Assembly (NCBI GenBank): GCA_000416005.1
Contig: KE356562.1
Span: 1,512,396-1,519,727, forward strand
DNA length: 7,332 bases
Direction of reading: 5' to 3'
From: Haloquadratum sp. J07HQX50
GTDB taxonomy: Archaea > Halobacteriota > Halobacteria > Halobacteriales > Haloferacaceae
Below, one piece after another: positions 1 through 5,956 of this stretch (position 1 is its first letter; each line of letters opens with the position of its first letter). The notes beneath the pieces were generated by a model that saw only the letters and a list, made by a program, of their open reading frames with translations, was not told where the DNA came from and did no database searches. A program made the translations under genes and the position numbers.

Positions 1-493
1 TTGAGAGCCACGCAATTGAGCTATCAAGCAATCCACTCCATCTGAGCGCCCAGTTAATGATACCAAACTGTGGGTTGTACATCCACTTGAAGATCAGTCC
101 GACGACGACTGTTGGAGTAATCCATGGGACGAGATAAAGCCCGCGCACTAATTTCTGTCGCGGGAAGGGTGTATTCAGTAAGAGCGCGAGTCCAAATCCA
201 ACGCCCACCTGTAGTGACACGCCAACAACAACCCAGATAACACTATTCCAGAACACTTGCCCGAACCAGTCGGCATTGAGCATTGTCTGGTAATTTTCGA
301 GTGTAAACCCGATGCCTGTCGTGGGCTGGACACTCAGCCAGAATGTATTGAGCATCGGATAGAGTAGTAACACAAGAATGATCGTAAAGACAGGCAACAC
401 AAACAGTGCGCCAACACTTACTCGATACTCACGAACCCACTCTCTCAGTACAGTATAATTTTGCTTCAGTCGTTGTCGTTCAAATCCTGACAT
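1..493 (-). CDS. Sugar ABC transporter permease, MalF/UgpA type (N-terminal part, cut by window edge)
   Basis: This is the N-terminal 164 residues of an inner-membrane permease of a CUT1-type carbohydrate ABC importer; the rest lies beyond position 1. The start is the ATG at 493, giving MSGFERQRLKQNYTVLREW. A short basic cytoplasmic tail is followed by a first membrane segment at about residues 27-50, an extracellular stretch containing FTLENYQTML (the 'F-x-L-x-N-Y' element common in this family), a second segment at about 83-106, and a third at about 117-137 with LVPWITPTVVVGLIFKWMYN, which is characteristic of MalF/UgpA-like permeases. The EAA loop that contacts the ATPase would lie off the edge. 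The gene follows the solute-binding protein in the same direction after 79 bp, so the two very likely form an operon. The sequence GGTGA ends 2 bases before the ATG and may act as a Shine-Dalgarno site, though the spacing is short. The family is clear; the substrate is not. Confidence 0.93.
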   Translation of the reverse strand, partial: MSGFERQRLKQNYTVLREWVREYRVSVGALFVLPVFTIILVLLLYPMLNTFWLSVQPTTGIGFTLENYQTMLNADWFGQVFWNSVIWVVVGVSLQVGVGFGLALLLNTPFPRQKLVRGLYLVPWITPTVVVGLIFKWMYNPQFGIINWALRWSGLLDSSIAWLS

Positions 494-526
494 TCTCACC
501 AGCTTGTCAATGAACTACAGAACAAT

Positions 527-535
527 CTTAATAAA
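527..535 (-). promoter_or_regulatory. Possible internal TATA element before the permease gene
   Basis: On the minus strand the gap between the solute-binding protein and the permease contains TTTATTAAG about 34-42 bases before the permease ATG. Its position would place a transcript start near 506, leaving a short leader that carries the GGTGA sequence. It may be an internal promoter that boosts or uncouples permease expression from the binding-protein gene, or simply AT-rich spacer. No terminator hairpin is evident in the gap, so read-through from the upstream gene remains the main expectation. Confidence 0.3.
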
Positions 536-572
536 CGTATGGATGAAATTCGTTGAGTTCGATAGCGCCGTA

Positions 573-1958
573 CTAGAGTAGCTCCCGAACTCGGTCTGCG
601 AGACTCGTCATTGCTTCTTCGGCCGTCTTTCGCCCTAAGATAATTTCCTGTATCTCCCGTCGTTGTGCTTCCCACATTTGACTTTGATTCACGTGAATCG
701 TGGGGAAGCCAGAGTTCGAAACCTCTTCGACGAAGATGTTGCTCACATCGCGCCCCAAGCCGTCAGTGATTCCCTCGAAGAAGTTCTCTAATCCGTCTGG
801 GCGGACAGGCGGGAGTTGTGCATACTGATTCAGCCACTTGAGTTGCATTAGGTGCTCTATCAGTGCAAACGACTCGTCTTGATTCTCAGAGCCTGTCGGC
901 AGTGTATAGAAAATTCCCCCAGAGAATCCAGAGTTTTCACCATCCGGTGCTCGTGGGTTCCAGGTGATACCAAAGTCAATATCTGATTGCTCTTTCAGGA
1001 TTGCGTTCTCGAATCCACCAACCTGGTACGCAAAGAGTTCCTCTGAAATAAACAACTCACGGAGGCCATTTGCATTCATGTTTGCCGTGCCACTGGGGAG
1101 AAGGTCTTTATCGACAGCAGACTGTGTGAATTCTGCACAACTGATGCCAGCCTCCTTATCCAGGAATGTATCGGTTTGATCCTCGTTTAACCACGACTTT
1201 TGACCAGTCGTGTGGAAGAATCCTGACCACTGAACCGTCGTGTGGATATGATCGGCACCAGAGAAGCCCACTGGTTGGACACCGACGGCCTCTTTGACAT
1301 CCTCAGCGACACTAATGAACTCTGGCCACGTCTCGAAATCTGGATTCATCGGGTCATAGCCAGCTTGCTCGAGCATATTAGCGTTGTAGAAAAGCGACCC
1401 CCAGTGACCAGACATGATCGGCACCGCGTATGTAGTGTCATCACGCGTGGAAATGTCGAGCTTCCCTCTGATGATGTCTGATCGGCTGAATGTGTCTGCG
1501 TCATCAAGATAGCTATCTAACGGTTCAATGATCTCTTTATTCGCGAGTGTTTGACACGCTCCTGCCGGGATCGCCGCAATATTCACTGGATCGCCTGCCT
1601 GGACACCAGTTTGTACTTGATTGACGATTTGGCCAACCTGGCCGGTTTTCGTCACGTCGACAGTATGCCCAGTGCTTTCTTCGAAGGCAGCGATGGCGTC
1701 GTCAAAGGCGCTAAGATTTTCATCTGTCGCCTGCCCGTTAAACCAAATTAATTCTATTGTGACGCTGTCACTGCCGCCGGCGGTAGATCCAGCGGTTTCT
1801 GTTCCAGACCCTCCATCGCTCTCGCTCTCATTGTTTGAGCCAGCACATCCTGCGAGTGCGGCGACGCCACCGACACCAACTGACTTGAGAAAGGCCCGTC
1901 GACGAGATGATTGGAGGCGACTCTGTGAGTTAGTTCGCTGTCTATTGCCGGATGACAT
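573..1958 (-). CDS. Tat-exported lipoprotein, sugar ABC transporter substrate-binding protein
   Basis: This 461-residue protein is the extracellular binding component of a CUT1-type importer (solute-binding protein family 1, the MalE/UgpB group). The N-terminus has a twin-arginine motif, SSRRRAFLKS, at residues 17-26, a hydrophobic stretch, and a lipobox LAGC whose Cys38 would be lipidated. A Ser/Thr/Gly/Glu-rich linker (about 40-65) follows, typical of haloarchaeal surface lipoproteins. The mature domain starts near VTIELIWFNG and contains AFDDAIAAFEESTGHTV, the usual first lobe pattern of the family, and later EDVKEAVGVQPVGFSG and GGIFYTLPTGS. The length is normal for the family. The start is the first ATG with the Tat motif close behind it. 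A TATA-like element about 25-30 bp upstream supports a leaderless transcript. The downstream permease confirms the transport role. The ligand cannot be deduced from the sequence; a sugar or sugar derivative is inferred from neighbouring genes. Confidence 0.95.
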   Translation of the reverse strand: MSSGNRQRTNSQSRLQSSRRRAFLKSVGVGGVAALAGCAGSNNESESDGGSGTETAGSTAGGSDSVTIELIWFNGQATDENLSAFDDAIAAFEESTGHTVDVTKTGQVGQIVNQVQTGVQAGDPVNIAAIPAGACQTLANKEIIEPLDSYLDDADTFSRSDIIRGKLDISTRDDTTYAVPIMSGHWGSLFYNANMLEQAGYDPMNPDFETWPEFISVAEDVKEAVGVQPVGFSGADHIHTTVQWSGFFHTTGQKSWLNEDQTDTFLDKEAGISCAEFTQSAVDKDLLPSGTANMNANGLRELFISEELFAYQVGGFENAILKEQSDIDFGITWNPRAPDGENSGFSGGIFYTLPTGSENQDESFALIEHLMQLKWLNQYAQLPPVRPDGLENFFEGITDGLGRDVSNIFVEEVSNSGFPTIHVNQSQMWEAQRREIQEIILGRKTAEEAMTSLADRVRELL

Positions 1959-1969
1959 TATTTAGAGTA

Positions 1970-2010
1970 GGTAATTGTAATAATAAATAGCTTACGTCTG
2001 TGGGTAATTG
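1970..2010. repeat. Pair of GGTAATTG direct repeats flanking the binding-protein promoter
   Basis: The octamer GGTAATTG occurs at 1970-1977 and again at 2003-2010, 33 bp apart start to start, or close to three helical turns. The two copies lie on either side of the TATA-like element of the solute-binding-protein gene, one between TATA and start codon and the other upstream. This geometry would suit a regulator that binds both sites on one DNA face, but an eight-base match in AT-rich DNA can arise by chance. Confidence 0.35.
1981..1990 (-). promoter_or_regulatory. TATA-like promoter element of the solute-binding-protein gene
   Basis: The minus strand reads CTATTTATTA here, centred about 27 bases before the ATG at 1958. 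In haloarchaea a TATA element centred about 26-28 bp before transcription start would put the start at or very near the ATG, which implies a leaderless mRNA. No Shine-Dalgarno sequence is seen before this start codon, in agreement. The element is about 45 bp from the TATA element that serves the opposite strand, so the two promoters are divergent and could share a regulator. Confidence 0.55.
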
Positions 2011-2034
2011 ACTGATATGAGATGTAGGCACACA

Positions 2035-2043
2035 CTTATTATA
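2035..2043 (+). promoter_or_regulatory. TATA-like promoter element of the DUF1450-sulfatase unit
   Basis: CTTATTATA is centred about 29 bases before the ATG at 2068, so transcription would start within a few bases of the start codon and the mRNA would be leaderless or nearly so. There is no Shine-Dalgarno sequence upstream of this ATG. The element probably drives both the small cysteine-rich gene and the overlapping sulfatase gene, since there is no room for another promoter between them. Confidence 0.55.
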
Positions 2044-2067
2044 CCACGTATTCGTTAGCACATATAC

Positions 2068-2271
2068 ATGCAACCGACGATTGAGTACTGTCATGCAAAT
2101 GCAGACGCAGAACTCAGGAGCCTCCTGGAATCAGTCCACACAGATATAACATGTCGGTCGTGCTTAGAACACTGTGGTATCTGTCGGCGAGAACCGTTCA
2201 TCGTAATCGATGGTGAGGTGGTTAGCATCAAGGAGTCCACACTCCAAGATGAATATCCGGGGATTGAGTGA
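2068..2271 (+). CDS. Small cysteine-rich protein, DUF1450 (YuzB-like)
   Basis: This 67-residue cytoplasmic protein resembles the DUF1450/YuzB family, whose biochemical role is not established. The N-terminal IEYCHAN (residues 5-11) corresponds to the I-E-F-C-x-x-N start of that family. The middle motif CRSCLEHCGIC at 29-39 followed by PFIVIDGEVV (43-52) corresponds to the family's C-L-x-x-C-G-x-C and F-A-L-V-N-G-E segment. Five cysteines (8, 29, 32, 36, 39) with C-x2-C-x3-C-x2-C spacing suggest metal or iron-sulfur binding or redox chemistry, which is inference. The gene is preceded by a TATA-like element at leaderless distance. Its stop overlaps a possible GTG start of the sulfatase and lies 11 bases before the preferred ATG, so the two are probably translated together. 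The family assignment is from remembered motif pattern, so a profile search would settle it. Confidence 0.85.
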   Translation: MQPTIEYCHANADAELRSLLESVHTDITCRSCLEHCGICRREPFIVIDGEVVSIKESTLQDEYPGIE

Positions 2272-2282
2272 GACTCAATAGA

Positions 2283-3800
2283 ATGAACGTGTTATTTATC
2301 TCCTTAGATAGTCTCCGCCGTGACTTTCTTGGGGCATATGCTGAGACGCCGCGGGTAACAGAGTACGACGTCGAAACACCCAATTTGGATCAGTTTGCAG
2401 ATCGTGCGACGGTGTTCGATACCCACTACGCTGGCAGCCTTCCGTGTATGCCTGCCCGCCGCGAATGGCTCACTGGGACGAAAGAATTTCTGTGGCGACC
2501 ATGGGGGCCGACTGAACCATTTGACCGCCACCTGGCAGAGGTCGCTCGCGACAACGATATTCTCTCCCAGTTGATTACAGACCACTTTCATTACTTTCAG
2601 CACGGCAGCCATGGATATTATGAGGATTTCAATGGGTTTGAATTCGTGCGCGGTAATGAATACGATGCTTGGAAAACCGCGCCGCATACACCCGAGGAAG
2701 AGACACTCGATCAGATATTAAATCGCCGCAGCGACCCTCCAGACTCGGTGCAGTATCTCAACCGGACCGCATATGCCAGAAACACATCGGAATTTGGTGA
2801 GGAGATGGATTATTTCACTCCCCGGGTGTTCTCGCGTGCCACCGAATGGCTGCAGGACAATGCACAGTGGGACCAGTGGTTCTGTTATATCGATAATTTT
2901 GATGTTCACGAGCCATTCGACATTCCAGAGCCGTATGCGTCGATGTATACCGATGAAGACCCAGACGACCCCGAGTTGACGAGCTGGCCATACTACGGAC
3001 CAGTTGATGAGGGCCAGAGTCACCTATCTGATCGAGAATTGGCATTTGTCCGCTCACAGTTCGCGGGGAGTGTCACGATGGTTGATGAGTGGGTTGGCCG
3101 TCTGTTCGATACGATGACCGAAGAGTCTCTGTGGGATGAGACTGCTGTCATTCTCACCTCAGATCATGGCTTTGCACTCGGCGATCACGGATATATCGGA
3201 AAAAATGAATTTCTCCCGTATGAGGTGATTGCGAACACCCCACTATTTGTCTGGCACCCAGAGATCGAAACGGAGCGGACAGACGCACTCACGACGGCGG
3301 TCGACCTCTATGCAACGTTGCTTGACGCACTCGATATTGATGACGAAAGTTACAGACACAGTCAATCACTCCTTCCGTTGACGACAGGTGAGCGAGAGCA
3401 TCACCGCGAATATGTGATGCATGGATACTGGGGTTCGACAATCAGCGTTACTGATGGCGAGTATAGCTATCATTGCCCACCAGCGAGTGACTCCACGACC
3501 GAGTGTCACTCGACACAGATGCTCAATCCGCATTCGTGGTTTACCCCTCGGGAAGGCAGGCCCGAAGCAGATGCCGGCGCGTTTCTACCGTACACCGATT
3601 CGATGACATGGAGATATCCAGCCCGCTCGTGGCAACAACACAGTGACGAGCGCCTCTATGATCTCGAAACCGACCCAACACAACAACAGAATCTTATCGA
3701 TAAGAATACCACAGCGCGTGATCGGCTCCGAACCGCACTCTCTGACCGGCTTGATGCGCTTGGTGCCCCCGAATCCCAGCACGAGCGACTACAATACTAG
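2283..3800 (+). CDS. Sulfatase-family hydrolase with formylglycine-type active-site motif
   Basis: This 505-residue enzyme belongs to the alkaline phosphatase/sulfatase superfamily and should hydrolyse a sulfate ester or a related phosph(on)ate ester. Numbering is from the ATG at 2283. The first metal-binding strand is NVLFISLDSLRRDFLG with Asp9. The motif CMPAR at 55-59 gives Cys55 as the residue to be converted to formylglycine and Arg59 as its partner; LTG follows. FLWRPWGPTEPFD (about 70-82) and DNFDVHEPFDIPEPY (about 204-218, His209) are typical of one sulfatase subgroup. SDHGFALGDHG (293-303) supplies Asp294 and His295, with Lys307 in GKNE. SQSLLPLTTGE and LYDLETDP near the C-terminus are also family features. 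There is no signal peptide, so it should act in the cytoplasm. A longer reading from a GTG at 2268 overlaps the upstream stop; the ATG is preferred because homologues typically start M-N-V-L-F-I. Phosphodiesterase or phosphonate hydrolase activity cannot be excluded. Confidence 0.93.
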   Translation: MNVLFISLDSLRRDFLGAYAETPRVTEYDVETPNLDQFADRATVFDTHYAGSLPCMPARREWLTGTKEFLWRPWGPTEPFDRHLAEVARDNDILSQLITDHFHYFQHGSHGYYEDFNGFEFVRGNEYDAWKTAPHTPEEETLDQILNRRSDPPDSVQYLNRTAYARNTSEFGEEMDYFTPRVFSRATEWLQDNAQWDQWFCYIDNFDVHEPFDIPEPYASMYTDEDPDDPELTSWPYYGPVDEGQSHLSDRELAFVRSQFAGSVTMVDEWVGRLFDTMTEESLWDETAVILTSDHGFALGDHGYIGKNEFLPYEVIANTPLFVWHPEIETERTDALTTAVDLYATLLDALDIDDESYRHSQSLLPLTTGEREHHREYVMHGYWGSTISVTDGEYSYHCPPASDSTTECHSTQMLNPHSWFTPREGRPEADAGAFLPYTDSMTWRYPARSWQQHSDERLYDLETDPTQQQNLIDKNTTARDRLRTALSDRLDALGAPESQHERLQY

Positions 3801-3963
3801 CTGAGACGCTGCTGTGTTTTGACTTTCAGCCTCTATTGCTTGTACCGTTTGATATACTGAAACATATTATGTATTTTCCCGTCTTATTCTGGCTCTTGAC
3901 ATGCATTTATATGCTCACTCATGCATATCGGTATATTGTTTCATATGAACAAACGCAGAGCAG
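3801..3963. other. AT-rich spacer between convergent genes
   Basis: This 163-bp stretch separates the end of the sulfatase gene from the end of the iclR-type gene, so both must terminate here. It is clearly more AT-rich than the flanking genes. T-runs at 3817-3820 and 3873-3876 on the plus strand are candidate archaeal terminator signals for the sulfatase unit. TGAAACA at 3858-3864 is matched by TGTTTCA at 3937-3943, a widely spaced inverted pair, and TTCATATGAA at 3940-3949 is a perfect 10-bp palindrome. ATGCAT appears at 3901-3906 and 3921-3926. I see no convincing gene here; an open frame on the plus strand running into the iclR region is antisense to a real gene. Confidence 0.5.
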
Positions 3964-4752
3964 TCACGATGTCGCTATCCATTCCGAGTACGTCGTATTG
4001 ATTTCAACAACGCCAGCAATATTTTGTAATTTGTTTGGGAGCGTAGAGCGAAATCGCTCCTCAGACATGCGATCAAGTGGGGCAGACGCACTAATCGTTC
4101 CCAAGACAGTTTCGTCATCGATGACGATTGGAACTGCAACACACCGAATATCGGTATAGTGTTCCTGATCATCGAGCGCTATGCCGCGGTCTTTGATACG
4201 ATCAAGTTCGGTGAGTAACTCATCTGTCTCAGTAATCGTATTTTCAGTCTGTGCTGGTAGCCCAGTCTGTGAAATGTATTCACGCGTCTCCGCCCGTGGA
4301 ATGGCTGCAAGAAACGCCTTACCGGCCGCGGTCGAATGTAATAATTCGGTGCTTCCGACGTGTGTTCGGGTCTGAGAGACCTGTTCGCCCTCTGCCTGAT
4401 AGACAGTAATCCCGCGCCAGTCACGCTCAACGATGAGTCGAACTTTTTCACCAGTCTCGACCGCTAATTGGTCTACCTGTTCGCGCCCAAGATGAAACAG
4501 TCGCTCGCGTTCGCGTGCAACACCGCCGAGTGTGAGTGCCTGGAGGCCGAGCGCGTATTGGGTATCCTTGCGTTCAACATATCCCGCCTCCTCGAGTGAT
4601 TTCAGGTAGTGATGGACTGTGCTCTTCGCATACGTGAGCTCACGCGCAATTTCAGACACTCCTGCAACGCGTCGGTCTCGAAGCACCTCGAGTATTGCAA
4701 GTGTTGTCTGGACGGCTTGTATCCGCCCAGAATCCGATGTATTGGTGGTCAT
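3964..4752 (-). CDS. IclR-family transcriptional regulator
   Basis: This 262-residue DNA-binding regulator has the two-domain layout of the IclR family at normal length. Residues about 10-70 form the winged helix-turn-helix: RIQAVQTTLAILEVL, then VSEIARELTYAKSTVHHYLKSLEEAGYVER with the recognition helix near 41-52, then the wing ending in YALG. A linker with LGREQVDQLAVETGEKV leads to the effector domain, with STELLHSTAAGKAFLAAIPRAE, LDDQEHYTDIRCVAVPI and GTISASAP, all characteristic of IclR C-terminal domains. The start is the ATG at 4752, giving MTTNTSDSGRIQAV. A reading extended to 4878 is rejected because it would overlap the neighbouring oxidoreductase gene and code through a perfect palindrome. 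In haloarchaea such regulators commonly control sugar-degradation genes, which fits the neighbours. Its effector is unknown. The palindrome just upstream points to autoregulation. Confidence 0.95.
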   Translation of the reverse strand: MTTNTSDSGRIQAVQTTLAILEVLRDRRVAGVSEIARELTYAKSTVHHYLKSLEEAGYVERKDTQYALGLQALTLGGVARERERLFHLGREQVDQLAVETGEKVRLIVERDWRGITVYQAEGEQVSQTRTHVGSTELLHSTAAGKAFLAAIPRAETREYISQTGLPAQTENTITETDELLTELDRIKDRGIALDDQEHYTDIRCVAVPIVIDDETVLGTISASAPLDRMSEERFRSTLPNKLQNIAGVVEINTTYSEWIATS

Positions 4753-4760
4753 AAATAGTA

Positions 4761-4778
4761 TTTTCAGGCGCCTGAAAA
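4761..4778. promoter_or_regulatory. Perfect 18-bp palindrome, probable operator of the IclR-type regulator
   Basis: TTTTCAGGCGCCTGAAAA reads the same on both strands. It lies 8 bp before the ATG of the regulator gene and covers the transcription start predicted from the TATA-like element at 4791-4798. IclR proteins bind palindromic operators as dimers or tetramers and often repress their own genes, so this is most simply the autoregulatory operator. It could act on this promoter alone or also block transcription arriving from the oxidoreductase gene. No second full copy was found by eye in the window. Confidence 0.75.
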
Positions 4779-4790
4779 CAAAAGGACTCG

Positions 4791-4798
4791 TATTTAGG
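4791..4798 (-). promoter_or_regulatory. TATA-like element of the IclR-type gene
   Basis: On the minus strand CCTAAATA lies about 39-46 bases before the ATG at 4752. Transcription would start near 4768, inside the 18-bp palindrome, leaving a leader of about 15 bases with no clear Shine-Dalgarno sequence. The element suggests that the regulator has its own promoter, although read-through from the oxidoreductase gene 64 bp upstream is also possible. Confidence 0.45.
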
Positions 4799-4816
4799 CC
4801 ACTCTCACAGAGTAGG

Positions 4817-5872
4817 CTATCGACTCGCGGTATAAATCGTATCGATCGCTCGTTGGACGCGCAGTCCCTGCTGAGCACTATTCAGCGTTGGGTGCTCTTC
4901 ATCTGTAGCTGCGGTGATGAAATGTCTCATTTCTCGTTCAAGTGGGTCACTGTCTGGAACTGTGACCGCTGCATCGACGTGATGGTCGATATCGTCCGGT
5001 CGTGTCTCGAGCAGGCTGAGTTCGTTCGTCAACGGTGATTCACTCTTTTCTGAGAGGTCATTCGAGAGTCTGAGTTCGGCTCCAGCATCGGTTCCCTGTA
5101 TAACGTATGTGTGCTCGGGCTGTGCGTTTGCCGCCCATGCAACCTCTATACTCGCTGTCATCCCATCACCAAACTTGGAGAAAGCCGTCACCGAATCCTC
5201 AACATCGTACATTTTTGCCTGCCCATTATCATCGTACATATCTAAATACGCGTAATTATCTTGTTTGCCGAATTCTGATCTGGCATTTCCAACCACCTCG
5301 GTAATGGCCGGCCATCCGGTCAGATACAAGAGCACATTGACTAAATTCGCACCGATATCAAGCAGTGCGCCACCGCCGGCAATATCTTTTGAGGTGTACC
5401 AGGTTCCACGACCAGGGATCCCTCGCCGACGGACGTGCCGTGCACGAATATGTGTGATTTTCCCAAAGTAACCAGACTCTACGTATGACTTGGCAACCGA
5501 ACAGGCTGTCTGAAACTTATTTGAGAAGCTGACGAGACACGGACAATCAGTCTGGTTCGCTGCTTCGACAATACGCTCTGCACTGGGCAAGTCATGTGCC
5601 AGTGGCTTTTCGATGAGCGTTGGAAATCCTGCATCAAGTGCTTCGGTGGCTGTGGCTTCGTGAAACTTGTTTGGTGTCGCAATGATAATCCCGGCAACAT
5701 CTTGCTCATACAACGATGCCGTATTCTTGTACGTTTTCGCATCGAATGTTTCGCTAAATTCCGCTCGTGCCTCACTATTTGCATCAACCCCAATGACCGT
5801 CTGTCCGAGTCGTGTGAGCACGTTTGCATGTGTGATACCGTGTGCCCCCAGCCCGATGATGCCGAATTTCAT
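4817..5872 (-). CDS. Gfo/Idh/MocA-family NAD(P)-dependent sugar oxidoreductase
   Basis: This 351-residue cytoplasmic protein is a sugar or polyol dehydrogenase/reductase of the Gfo/Idh/MocA family. The Rossmann dinucleotide site is MKFGIIGLGAHG (Gly7, Gly9, Gly12), with VIGVDAN ending in Asp30, which by general Rossmann rules favours NAD over NADP. ATPNKFH at 65-71 and EKPLA at 88-92 (Lys89) are family landmarks. The C-terminal substrate domain begins near GYFGKITHIRARH and includes GGGALLDIGANLVNVLLYLTG. The motif normally reads D-x-x-x-H, with Asp and His in catalysis; here Asp172 is kept but the His position is Asn176, an unusual change. The length is typical. The gene lies 84 bp after the AGE-family epimerase and 64 bp before the regulator in the same direction, and has its own TATA-like element. 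The substrate is unknown; sugar or sugar-acid chemistry is inferred from the family and the neighbours. Confidence 0.93.
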   Translation of the reverse strand: MKFGIIGLGAHGITHANVLTRLGQTVIGVDANSEARAEFSETFDAKTYKNTASLYEQDVAGIIIATPNKFHEATATEALDAGFPTLIEKPLAHDLPSAERIVEAANQTDCPCLVSFSNKFQTACSVAKSYVESGYFGKITHIRARHVRRRGIPGRGTWYTSKDIAGGGALLDIGANLVNVLLYLTGWPAITEVVGNARSEFGKQDNYAYLDMYDDNGQAKMYDVEDSVTAFSKFGDGMTASIEVAWAANAQPEHTYVIQGTDAGAELRLSNDLSEKSESPLTNELSLLETRPDDIDHHVDAAVTVPDSDPLEREMRHFITAATDEEHPTLNSAQQGLRVQRAIDTIYTASR

Positions 5873-5900
5873 ATCTTATATTTGGTATGTGGCGAGCGCG

Positions 5901-5908
5901 TTTAAATC
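5901..5908 (-). promoter_or_regulatory. TATA-like element of the oxidoreductase gene
   Basis: The minus strand reads GATTTAAA here, centred about 32 bases before the ATG at 5872. A start about 26 bp downstream would leave a leader of only a few bases, so the mRNA would be effectively leaderless; no Shine-Dalgarno sequence is present. The 84-bp gap after the epimerase gene thus seems to contain a real promoter, although cotranscription from the epimerase gene is not excluded. Confidence 0.5.
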
Positions 5909-5956
5909 AGCCTGTAGCGATTGATTCCGAATTTTCACTCGCCAAACGTGACGATC

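Noticed and set aside
1621..1965. Open frame of 114 codons on the plus strand.
   Set aside because: It is antisense to the well-supported solute-binding-protein gene, begins inside it, and its translation is low-complexity Ser/Pro/Arg-rich without family features.
3836..4159. Open frame of 107 codons on the plus strand with a hydrophobic start.
   Set aside because: Most of it is antisense to the 3' end of the iclR-type gene. The hydrophobic part comes from AT-rich spacer, and no promoter or ribosome site is evident.
4753..4878. N-terminal extension of the IclR-type protein by 42 residues.
   Set aside because: It would overlap the end of the oxidoreductase gene and translate through the TATA-like element and the perfect palindrome. 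The extra residues do not resemble IclR N-termini, while the ATG at 4752 gives the normal family length.
5594..5905. Two overlapping plus-strand open frames opposite the start of the oxidoreductase gene.
   Set aside because: Both are antisense to the Rossmann-domain coding region, are rich in Cys and Arg as expected of a shadow frame, and have no supporting signals.
5908..5914. CAGCCTG upstream of the oxidoreductase gene as a half-site of the 18-bp palindrome.
   Set aside because: Only five bases (CAGGC on the minus strand) match the half-site core, and the same short string occurs many times within coding regions of this window.
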